Origin: a virus
Length of the DNA stretch: 43,514 bases
Direction: 5' to 3' (one strand)
IMG/VR virus record: IMGVR_UViG_3300043772_002428
Coordinates: 1 to 43,514 of that record
Shown here: positions 35,195 to 42,242 of the stretch, piece by piece
Layout of the letters: each line of letters begins with the position of its first letter
Numbering within the stretch: the first letter of the stretch is position 1
The notes under the pieces: generated by a model
What the model was told of the DNA's origin: nothing
The model's database searches: none
What the model saw: only the letters and a program-made list of their open reading frames with translations
Made by a program: the position numbers and the translations under genes

Positions 35195-35224
35195 TTGACA
35201 AGTAGAATAGGTATATATTATAAT
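35195..35224 (+). promoter_or_regulatory. perfect-consensus sigma70 promoter of the right-arm cassette
   Basis: TTGACA (35195-35200) and TATAAT (35219-35224) are separated by 18 bp. Both hexamers match the bacterial housekeeping consensus exactly. Transcription should start near 35231, about 20 nt before the ATG at 35251. The promoter type differs from the ATAAATA octamers of the genes before it and implies early expression of the downstream enzymes. Confidence 0.75.
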
Positions 35225-35238
35225 AGTATATACCTATT
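35206..35238 (+). repeat. 33-bp inverted repeat centred on the -10 box (operator or terminator hairpin)
   Basis: Twelve-base arms, AATAGGTATATA at 35206-35217 and its exact reverse complement at 35227-35238, flank a 9-nt centre that contains the TATAAT. As DNA it is a dyad suited to a dimeric repressor overlapping the promoter. As RNA from upstream read-through it would form an AT-rich hairpin followed by ATTTTATT, so it could also end the late transcript. Confidence 0.6.
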
Positions 35239-35250
35239 ATTTTATTCATT

Positions 35251-35568
35251 ATGACAACACCCGTAGAAGAAATTGTAAATCAAGTAAAGTTGGCCACAGA
35301 TTATCAAATTAACAAACGATTGCTAAGGGAACGTATTTTAACAGACCTACACATGCCCTATGAAAACGGATTGTTCAAAATAAATCCAGAGTTATTGGCA
35401 TTTGTGGCAACGTGGCCCGATGATATCTTGTACATAGAAGATATCTATTTGAATCCGATTAAATTAGATAAACAATCGTTTTTAACAAAGGCTCGACAAC
35501 ACTATCAAAGTGTAATGAATGAATGGCATCAACAACATGAAGAGCTCAAGCGAATTAGAAAAATCTAA
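35251..35568 (+). CDS. small conserved phage protein of unknown function
   Basis: A 105-aa protein that I do not recognise. It is mostly helical and charged, with VEEIVNQVKLATDYQINK, LRERILTDLHMPYENGLF, FVATWPDDILYIEDIYLNP and a C-terminal helix HYQSVMNEWHQQHEELKR. No metal site, signal peptide or membrane segment is present. It is the first gene behind the consensus promoter, about 20 nt from the predicted transcription start, without an obvious Shine-Dalgarno. Its 3' end overlaps the next glycosyltransferase-like gene. A regulatory or assembly-helper role is possible but unsupported. Confidence 0.7.
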   Translation: MTTPVEEIVNQVKLATDYQINKRLLRERILTDLHMPYENGLFKINPELLAFVATWPDDILYIEDIYLNPIKLDKQSFLTKARQHYQSVMNEWHQQHEELKRIRKI

Positions 35569-36358
35569 AGGTGTACTGGTATTTGCTTTTAATAGTCAAA
35601 AAGTTAAGTACACCGAAATTGCAGATCAAACTAGCAGATTGGTCAATCGTACATCGGGACTTCCCGTGACTATTGTCACTGACGTAGATGCTGAATTAAA
35701 ATTTGATTATGATCAAATAATTCGTGTTGACAGTAAAACTGGCAATGTTAGATTTTCTAAGGATCAACAAGTATACGAATGGAAAAATTTTGACAGATAT
35801 CGAGCATTCGACTTCAGCCCCTATGATGAAACTATTCTAATAGACACAGATTATTTGATGCTGGACACTAGCTTGTTAAAATTGTTAGATCAACCTTTTG
35901 ATTATAGGTTAATGTATAACATGCAGACTCCTCAAGCACTTAACATAGATGAAATGGGACCTGCAAGTTTGCCTATGGTGTGGGCCACAGTTGTGTTATT
36001 TCGAAAAACTCTAAGAGCCAAATTATTTTTTGATTTAGTAGGACGCATACAAAGAAACTATGGGTATTATAGAAGTTTATTTTCTATTAGAGAAACAAAC
36101 TATAGAAATGATTTTGCATTTAGTATGGCCAATATTATTTTAAATGGGCACACCCTTACTCCCGAACAAAGTATACCATGGCCAATGTTAACTATAGAAG
36201 ATAACATCGAGGCAATTGATCTTAAAAATAAATTTTTAACGGTCAAGTATGATAGCCGAGCAGATGTGATAAGCAGACAAAATTTACATATCATGGATAA
36301 GAATTATCTGTTGTCGGATCAATTCAAAAATTTTGTAGAAAGGATCTGCAATGACTAA
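35537..36358 (+). CDS. glycosyltransferase-like protein (GT-A type, DxD present)
   Basis: 273 aa from the ATG at 35537. An in-frame ATG at 35519 would add six residues and enlarge the overlap with the previous gene from 32 to 50 nt. The N-terminus KGVLVFAFNSQKVKYTEIAD is a Rossmann-like nucleotide-sugar strand and helix. Then come PVTIVTDVDAELKFD and SPYDETILIDTDYLMLD, where D103-T-D105 is the metal and nucleotide-sugar DxD motif of GT-A glycosyltransferases. No signal peptide or membrane anchor is seen, so it should act in the cytoplasm. The next gene is a diverged paralogue (KGFLTFAQNTDKVDY and SPFKETIKLESDLL). The likely role is adding sugar to a phage or host glycan or protein; donor and acceptor are unknown. 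Confidence 0.72.
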   Translation: MKSSSELEKSKGVLVFAFNSQKVKYTEIADQTSRLVNRTSGLPVTIVTDVDAELKFDYDQIIRVDSKTGNVRFSKDQQVYEWKNFDRYRAFDFSPYDETILIDTDYLMLDTSLLKLLDQPFDYRLMYNMQTPQALNIDEMGPASLPMVWATVVLFRKTLRAKLFFDLVGRIQRNYGYYRSLFSIRETNYRNDFAFSMANIILNGHTLTPEQSIPWPMLTIEDNIEAIDLKNKFLTVKYDSRADVISRQNLHIMDKNYLLSDQFKNFVERICND

Positions 36359-37199
36359 AGGGTTTCTAACATTTGCACAAAATACAGATAAGGTGGATTA
36401 TCTATCACTGGCGTACTGTCAAGCAATGAATGTAAAAAGCCTGCATCCAACTGCCAAGTATGCAGTGATCTGCGATAAAAATACCATTGATCAAATCACA
36501 GATAAACATAAAAAAGTATTCGATCATATAATTGAAATTCCCTATGACGAAAATAACAAAGATAGTACATGGAAACTATCTAATGAATATCAAGTTTTTT
36601 CACTGAGTCCGTTTAAAGAAACTATTAAACTAGAAAGCGATTTGTTATTCACCAGAAATATCGATCATTGGTGGAATGCATTCAGACTGCGAGACGTCGT
36701 ATTAAGTACAGGTTGTAGAACTTATCGACAAGAATTATCTACATCGAGACTTTATAGAAAATTTTTTGATGACAACGAGTTACCAGACATTTACAATGGT
36801 TTGATGTATTTTAGGTATAGCAAAGTGGCCAGTGACTTCTTTTTAACAGCTCAACGAATTTTAAGAAATTGGGACTATTTTAGGGACAATGTTTTAAAAA
36901 ATTGTCGAGAAGACACGCCCAGCACTGACGTACTATATGCTTTAACAGCAAAAACTATAGGAATTGAACTGTGTACCATACCTACTATGGATTTCATTAA
37001 TTTTGTGCATTTAAAACCTGGCATCAACGGATGGGGTAATACAGATCAATCTTGGCAAGACATAGTGCTGCATTATAGAGATAATCATATGATTAATATT
37101 CATAATCTAAATCAATATAGTCCAGTGCATTACTATGATAAATCTTATGTAACAGAGGAATTAATAAATGAATATGAACGAACCTACTATAACAGTTAA
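36351..37199 (+). CDS. glycosyltransferase-like protein, paralogue with ESD in place of DxD
   Basis: A 282-aa protein overlapping its upstream paralogue by 8 nt, with AAGGA before the ATG. It aligns by eye with the previous protein at the N-terminus (KGFLTFAQNTDKVDYLSLA) and at the central motif, where SPFKETIKLESDLLF has E95-S-D97 instead of D-T-D. An acidic first position may still bind metal, but this is a clear deviation. Later segments include DIYNGLMYFRYSKVASDFF and FINFVHLKPGINGWG, which could form the acceptor side, and a tyrosine-rich C-terminus. No membrane segment is seen. It may work as a pair with the previous protein or have a different donor. The 3' end overlaps the next small gene. 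Confidence 0.7.
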   Translation: MTKGFLTFAQNTDKVDYLSLAYCQAMNVKSLHPTAKYAVICDKNTIDQITDKHKKVFDHIIEIPYDENNKDSTWKLSNEYQVFSLSPFKETIKLESDLLFTRNIDHWWNAFRLRDVVLSTGCRTYRQELSTSRLYRKFFDDNELPDIYNGLMYFRYSKVASDFFLTAQRILRNWDYFRDNVLKNCREDTPSTDVLYALTAKTIGIELCTIPTMDFINFVHLKPGINGWGNTDQSWQDIVLHYRDNHMINIHNLNQYSPVHYYDKSYVTEELINEYERTYYNS

Positions 37200-37593
37200 T
37201 GAAGATACCACGCTGGAAGAAATAATTAGACAATTAGACGAGTTGGGTTTAATAGATAAACCTACGCCAATTGAATACGAATATCGGATATATTATGACG
37301 AGTCTGGCAATATCACAGCCACATCTCCTACTGTAAAAGATGCAGAGATGTATGGATTTACCGGCAATTATATCATAGTAGATGAGGATACTTATAAAAG
37401 TGTAGTTGCAGAATTACACAAGTACATTGTCCGTAATAATAAAACTACAATTAGAAAAGACAATGCCGCGCAAACGCCGCAACTTGAAAAAAGTCAAACA
37501 GGGTTTAAAACAGTGGCAAATAATCCCGGTCTAATATTAGAAGACAATGAAACTTATAAAGATGTAGAACACTATGACTACAAAAATCATTGA
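37168..37593 (+). CDS. small acidic conserved protein of unknown function
   Basis: A 141-aa protein that I do not recognise. The start at 37168 has GAGG upstream; a second ATG lies two codons later. The N-terminal helix TLEEIIRQLDELGLID is followed by a beta part EYEYRIYYDESGNITATS, then TGNYIIVDEDTYKSVVAELHKYIV. The C-terminal 50 residues are polar, end in many acidic and tyrosine residues (ETYKDVEHYDYKNH) and may be unstructured. The gene overlaps the previous paralogue by 32 nt and the next glycosyltransferase by 20 nt. It could be a partner or acceptor protein for the surrounding enzymes, but nothing in the sequence proves that. Confidence 0.7.
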   Translation: MNMNEPTITVNEDTTLEEIIRQLDELGLIDKPTPIEYEYRIYYDESGNITATSPTVKDAEMYGFTGNYIIVDEDTYKSVVAELHKYIVRNNKTTIRKDNAAQTPQLEKSQTGFKTVANNPGLILEDNETYKDVEHYDYKNH

Positions 37594-38500
37594 TATCGCA
37601 GATCTTGATTGCATATTCTTGACCTACGATGAGCCAAGAAAAGAAGAGTTTTGGATTAAGATTCAAAATTTAATTCCATGGGCTAAACGGGTTGATGGAA
37701 TAAAAGGCAGCGATGCTGCACATAAAGCAGCAGCCGCGACCAGTGACACTGAAAGATTTGTGTTAATCGATGGTGACAATATACCAGACGCTGAATTTTT
37801 TAATCTTCAACTTAAGTTGGACGACAGTAATCATGACTGTGTGTTTAGGTGGAAAGCTCGTAATCATGTTAACGGGTTGATGTATGGCAATGGTGGAATA
37901 AGTTGTTGGACCAAAGAGTTCGTTAATAATATGCGAACACATGAAGCCACAGACGGCAGAGACGAAACTCTAATAGAATTTTGTTTTGATCCCAAGTATA
38001 TTCCCATGCATGATTGCTATAGCACTACATTTCCCAATTCAACACCTTTTCAAGCTTGGCGAGCAGGGTTCCGCGAAGGTGTTAAGATGTGCTTAGATCG
38101 AGGAAAGAAACCCAGCTTGCAAGAGTTTGAGCAAAAAGTTCATGCCCGCAATTATGATCATTTATGCATTTGGCAAAGCGTTGGGCAAGATGTAGAAAAT
38201 GGTCGGTGGGCTATATATGGGGCCCGATTGGGAACTTATATGACCATGCTCAGAGAATGGGATTATCGGCAAGTACAGGATTTTGATCATCTTGCATATC
38301 TTTGGAACTCTTTTAGTAAAGACGAAGAATCTGCCTGTGAAAATGTCGGACAAACTTTACGTTCACGACTAGGTTTGCCGATAGTAGACATGAATGCAGA
38401 TCAAAGTGCATTTTTTAAACATCATTATAAAGCAGTGCATCGTAATATGGGAACAACGATGACAGAACTAGATGTAATTCGAAGAGTCGAAGGTTGGTAA
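37574..38500 (+). CDS. glycosyltransferase-like protein with DGDN motif
   Basis: A 308-aa protein. The first 70 residues have GT-A features: a strand DLDCIFLTYDEPRKEEFW, a helix, then RFVLIDGDNIPDAEFF, where D66-G-D68 is the DxD-type metal site. After that come CVFRWKARNHVNGLMYGNGG and ISCWTKEFVNNM, a pattern seen in family-2-like transferases that recognise sugar nucleotides. The C-terminal 150 residues have helices with WRAGFREGVKMCLDRGKK and LGTYMTMLREWDYRQ and are not assigned. No membrane anchor is seen. The stop codon overlaps the next radical SAM start by one base (TAATG), suggesting coupled synthesis of the transferase and the radical enzyme. Confidence 0.72.
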   Translation: MTTKIIDIADLDCIFLTYDEPRKEEFWIKIQNLIPWAKRVDGIKGSDAAHKAAAATSDTERFVLIDGDNIPDAEFFNLQLKLDDSNHDCVFRWKARNHVNGLMYGNGGISCWTKEFVNNMRTHEATDGRDETLIEFCFDPKYIPMHDCYSTTFPNSTPFQAWRAGFREGVKMCLDRGKKPSLQEFEQKVHARNYDHLCIWQSVGQDVENGRWAIYGARLGTYMTMLREWDYRQVQDFDHLAYLWNSFSKDEESACENVGQTLRSRLGLPIVDMNADQSAFFKHHYKAVHRNMGTTMTELDVIRRVEGW

Positions 38501-39894
38501 TGACTAAAAGCGTATTTTTAAATTCTGCAGAAGAAGCAAAATCTAAATTAGGTCCCGCACTGTGTTTGGCTAAGTGGAAACAAGTTAGCTTACATTTACC
38601 CACAGGACTTAACAACAGTTGTTACCACCCACCGTTACATAAAATTGATGCGGCGTTGTTAAAAGATAATCCCAGTGCATTACATAATACACCTTATAAA
38701 AAAGAGCAGCGTAAGATTATGTTGCGTAATGAACGCCCACAAGAATGTAGTTACTGTTGGACTCAGGAAGACTTAGGCAATTTAAGTGATCGACATTATC
38801 GCAGTGGTGAACCGTGGGCAGCAAAAGATTTTGAATCAATAGCTAGTTCTTCTGGGGAGGAAGACGTTCTTCCCTCTTACGTGGAAGTTAATTTTAACAA
38901 TGCTTGTAATCTTGCTTGTAGTTATTGCAGTCCTCAGTACTCTAGTACGTGGGCCACTGACGTAGAACGCCATGGCGCTTTTCCTACTAATCCTCCGCAC
39001 AATGATCCCAGCCATTTTACCGGAGAAAGAAAAGTTATTCCTGCAAGAGAAGATAATCCCTATGTGGATGCTTTTTGGTCTTGGTGGCCAAAATTGTATC
39101 CTGAACTAGAACATTTTCGAATGACTGGCGGAGAGCCGCTCATGGATAAGAACACATATCGAGTATTTGATTATGTATTGGAAAATCCTAGTCCCAAATT
39201 GCATTTGAATGTTACCAGTAATTTTAGTGTAGAGCCTAAGCTGTTTGAGAAATATCTAGATTATGTTAAACGATTATGCGATAATGATCAAATTAAAATA
39301 GAACATTTTATGCAGTATGTCAGTTTGGATGCACTATTCCATAAAGCTGAGTATATCAGACACGGACTTGATTTTACAATGCTTTGGGAAAACGTAAATA
39401 GATTTTTAAATGAAGTTCCTAATCGTAGTAGTTTAACATTTATTATTACGATGAATAATCTCAGTGTCACTAGTTTTAGGCAATTGATGACGTCTGTGCA
39501 TGGACTTCGAGAAATTTACAGTAAAACATATCAACGTGTGTGGTTTGACACACCTATACTTAGGAAACCCGAATGGCAAAGTTTACAGTTGCTGCCAGAA
39601 AGCTATACTGATGAATTAGAACTGGCATGGAGTTTTATGTTGAAGAAAATAGAAACTCCCGAGCATCCATTTAAAGGTTTTAAAGACTATGAACTACAAC
39701 GATTACAAAGAGTGATAGATTGGATGAAGGAAGGTAGCAAATTAGATCCGTCTTATGTTAAAATACAAAAGTCAAATTTTTACAAATTTTTTAACGAACA
39801 CGATCGAAGAAGAAATACTAATTTCCAGCTAACATTTCCAGAAATGTCGGAGTTTTGGAAAGATTGTCAATACCATGCAAAAAATCAAAATTAA
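38500..39894 (+). CDS. radical SAM protein with N-terminal twitch/SPASM-type motif
   Basis: 464 aa from the ATG at 38500-38502, which shares one base with the upstream TAA; the frame is open two codons further to a TTG, which I rejected. N-terminal cysteines are C22 (LCLAKW), C41 (NNSCYH) and C83-x2-C86 (CSYCWT). The radical SAM motif is C136-x3-C140-x2-C143 (ACNLACSYCSPQYSSTW), followed by TGGEPLM and LNVTSNFS. The C-terminal half has helix-rich segments without cysteine pairs. It is similar in order and motifs to the gene at 40893, from which a glycosyltransferase-like gene separates it. Likely chemistry is radical-based modification such as dehydrogenation, epimerisation or C-C/C-S bond formation on a sugar or peptide. 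The exact product is unknown. Confidence 0.87.
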   Translation: MTKSVFLNSAEEAKSKLGPALCLAKWKQVSLHLPTGLNNSCYHPPLHKIDAALLKDNPSALHNTPYKKEQRKIMLRNERPQECSYCWTQEDLGNLSDRHYRSGEPWAAKDFESIASSSGEEDVLPSYVEVNFNNACNLACSYCSPQYSSTWATDVERHGAFPTNPPHNDPSHFTGERKVIPAREDNPYVDAFWSWWPKLYPELEHFRMTGGEPLMDKNTYRVFDYVLENPSPKLHLNVTSNFSVEPKLFEKYLDYVKRLCDNDQIKIEHFMQYVSLDALFHKAEYIRHGLDFTMLWENVNRFLNEVPNRSSLTFIITMNNLSVTSFRQLMTSVHGLREIYSKTYQRVWFDTPILRKPEWQSLQLLPESYTDELELAWSFMLKKIETPEHPFKGFKDYELQRLQRVIDWMKEGSKLDPSYVKIQKSNFYKFFNEHDRRRNTNFQLTFPEMSEFWKDCQYHAKNQN

Positions 39895-40912
39895 TTCACT
39901 GCAAGGAGAAGATTTAAATTTCTTTAGTTGGTACCCTACTAATTTTGATATCACTGAATACACATCATACGATGATTTGCTATCATCGGACGGTGCGATT
40001 CTTTTAACTAAAAATATTCTAAAAAAATACGGTATACCCGATTGTAACAAAATTTTTATATTAAGTATGTTACAAGAAGGAACAAATACGGTAGTAGATA
40101 CTTTACACGGCTATAACTGGTCAAACCAAACAACATGGCCATTTATATTATCTTCAGGAGATTTACACAGTGATGTAGATCATTTCAATGTAGACATATT
40201 TAAATTTATATTAGGAAATACCACTGATGTGTTGCATGAACGCGACTCGGGGATATGTGAAAATGTTTTTGAAAGAAGAAATAAGCCTTTTTTATTTAAT
40301 TTTCTTAACGGTGTTAACAGGCCACAGAGATCTTCTCTGATTGAAAAATTAAACAAAAAAAGTCTATTAGAAAAAAGCTTGTGGTCAGCTCTATATGACA
40401 ACAAATTTTTGCCCGACGACTATTGCTACCAAGTTAATAAAGATACTGTAGTCAACGGAAAATATATTTTTGATGATTGGCCTGACGGACAACTTTTTTC
40501 AAATTTATTCGAAGACAGTTACTTTAGTGTAGTCACAGAAACTAATTTTTATCTACCTTATAGTTTTAGGACAGAAAAAATTTACAAGCCTATTAAAGTA
40601 GGACATCCTTTTGTTGCAGTTGCAAATTATGGATTCTACAGAGATTTGCATAGCCTTGGATTTAAAACTTTTAATCATTTAATTGATGAATCTTTTGATT
40701 TGATAGATAATAACGATGATAGACTAACTCGAATTGCAGACGTAGTTGAAGATTTGTGTAAATCTAACTTAGAAGAATTTTTATCAGCAGCCGAACAAAA
40801 TTGTCGACATAATAGGGAATTATTGATGTCGACAAAAACTCCCAACGAAGACTTTGATCTAGTAAATAAATTTTTAATGAAATTCGAACAACATGCCAAG
40901 AATAAACAATGA
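39875..40912 (+). CDS. glycosyltransferase-like protein (C-terminal fucosyltransferase/exostosin-type block)
   Basis: A 345-aa protein. The first half is without clear motifs (NILKKYGIPDCNKIF, then a NGVNRPQRSSLIEKL helix). At about 210-275 is the recognisable block SYFSVVTETNF, then RTEKIYKPIKVGHPFVAV, then GFYRDLHSLGFKTFNHLIDES, which matches the nucleotide-sugar-binding C-terminal part of GT10-type fucosyltransferases and exostosin-like enzymes. The conserved K of EKIYKP and the E of VTET are present. No membrane anchor is seen, unlike many cellular fucosyltransferases. It overlaps both neighbouring radical SAM genes by 20 nt on each side, so it is physically sandwiched between two radical enzymes. 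The donor sugar cannot be named from sequence. Confidence 0.72.
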   Translation: MQKIKINSLQGEDLNFFSWYPTNFDITEYTSYDDLLSSDGAILLTKNILKKYGIPDCNKIFILSMLQEGTNTVVDTLHGYNWSNQTTWPFILSSGDLHSDVDHFNVDIFKFILGNTTDVLHERDSGICENVFERRNKPFLFNFLNGVNRPQRSSLIEKLNKKSLLEKSLWSALYDNKFLPDDYCYQVNKDTVVNGKYIFDDWPDGQLFSNLFEDSYFSVVTETNFYLPYSFRTEKIYKPIKVGHPFVAVANYGFYRDLHSLGFKTFNHLIDESFDLIDNNDDRLTRIADVVEDLCKSNLEEFLSAAEQNCRHNRELLMSTKTPNEDFDLVNKFLMKFEQHAKNKQ

Positions 40913-42242
40913 AACAGACTTAGAATATAAACGTAGAGTTATTGATATTAAATCGAATAGCTTTTGCGGAGCCAAATGGTATAATGCTACTATCTGGTTG
41001 GGTAGTGGTCAGACTACAAGTTGTCATCACCCCTTACCGCACAAGGTAGAAATTGACGATGTCCAACGAAACCCTAAAGCACTGCATAATACACAGAAAA
41101 AGAAAATGGAACGGGAACAGATGCAGAAAGGGGAAAGACCTTCGGGCTGCGAATACTGTTGGAAGATTGAAGACATGGGCAAAGATGCAGTCAGTGACCG
41201 AGTGTATAAAACAGTTATCTATGACGACAAGGATTTGAACTATGCATATGCAACTCCGGCAAGCACTGACATTGACTTGCAAACTCTTGAAATTGCTTTT
41301 GATCGTACTTGTCAGTTTGCTTGTAGTTACTGTAATCCTGCGTTCAGCAGCACCTGGGTAAATGATATTAAGCGCAACGGGCCATATACTAATCTTATCA
41401 GCGACGGCAGAAATCATTTTACTCATACTCATGACAGCAGTCAATTGTATAAATTCGGTGAATCTAATCCTTATGCGGAAGCATTTCACAAATGGTGGGA
41501 AAGCGACTTACATAGAACATTGAAAGAATTACGTATCACCGGCGGTGAACCTTTGATGAGTGCAGAGACTTGGAAATTGATCGATTGGTTTAAAACAAAT
41601 AAAGGAAGAAGTAAAACTAGATTGGCAATTAACAGCAATTTAGGTTATCAAGTTGATATTGATAGATTGATTGACAGTGTAGATGGGTTAGAAATAGATT
41701 TATATACTAGCAATGAAAGCGATCACGACCAAGCTGAATATATACGAGATGGGTTAAATTATACTCTGTGGCTGGAAAATGTCATGAAACTTGCAAACAG
41801 TAAAAAGTTTCGAGGACTACATGTAATGTGTACAATTAACGCATTATGTCTTGACACATTACCTGATTTCTTAGATACTCTAGTAGATTTAAAGAAAGAA
41901 TTTGGCCGAGACTATCCCAACTTTACTTTAAACATTTTACGTTTCCCTAGTTTTCAAAGCCCATTGGTGTTGCCTGATAATATTAAATCAAAATACAAAG
42001 ATCAGCTGGTTAATTTTATTGTTCGACATAAAGGGTATAACTATTTACATGAACATGAAATAAATCATTTACAGCGCCTAGTGGACTATTTGGATGTTGT
42101 AAAAACTCCGCACAGTGATGCATTTGAACTGTCCAAATTACGCAACGATTTCAAACAATTTTACACACAATATGATCAACGCAGAGGCAAAGATTTCTGC
42201 AAGACATTTCCTGCTTTGGCAGATTGGTATAAGGCATTATAA
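40893..42242 (+). CDS. radical SAM protein with N-terminal twitch/SPASM-type motif
   Basis: A 449-aa protein. N-terminal cysteines are C25 (FCGAKW), C44 (TTSCHHP) and C86-x2-C89 (CEYCWK). The radical SAM motif is C140-x3-C144-x2-C147 (TCQFACSYCNPAFSSTW), followed by TGGEPLM and AINSNLG. Compared with the paralogue at 38500, the block HKxE/D-x-ALHNT-x-KK is shared, showing a close common origin. Its start lies inside the 3' end of the glycosyltransferase-like gene (20 nt overlap), and its TAA shares one base with the next ATG. Like its relatives it should bind one radical SAM 4Fe-4S cluster and probably one auxiliary cluster. The substrate is unknown. Confidence 0.87.
   Translation: MPRINNETDLEYKRRVIDIKSNSFCGAKWYNATIWLGSGQTTSCHHPLPHKVEIDDVQRNPKALHNTQKKKMEREQMQKGERPSGCEYCWKIEDMGKDAVSDRVYKTVIYDDKDLNYAYATPASTDIDLQTLEIAFDRTCQFACSYCNPAFSSTWVNDIKRNGPYTNLISDGRNHFTHTHDSSQLYKFGESNPYAEAFHKWWESDLHRTLKELRITGGEPLMSAETWKLIDWFKTNKGRSKTRLAINSNLGYQVDIDRLIDSVDGLEIDLYTSNESDHDQAEYIRDGLNYTLWLENVMKLANSKKFRGLHVMCTINALCLDTLPDFLDTLVDLKKEFGRDYPNFTLNILRFPSFQSPLVLPDNIKSKYKDQLVNFIVRHKGYNYLHEHEINHLQRLVDYLDVVKTPHSDAFELSKLRNDFKQFYTQYDQRRGKDFCKTFPALADWYKAL

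Noticed and set aside
41034-41489. 151-aa minus-strand frame opposite the radical SAM gene at 40893
   Set aside because: It lies entirely within a gene with clear catalytic motifs on the other strand and has a hydrophobic, low-information translation.
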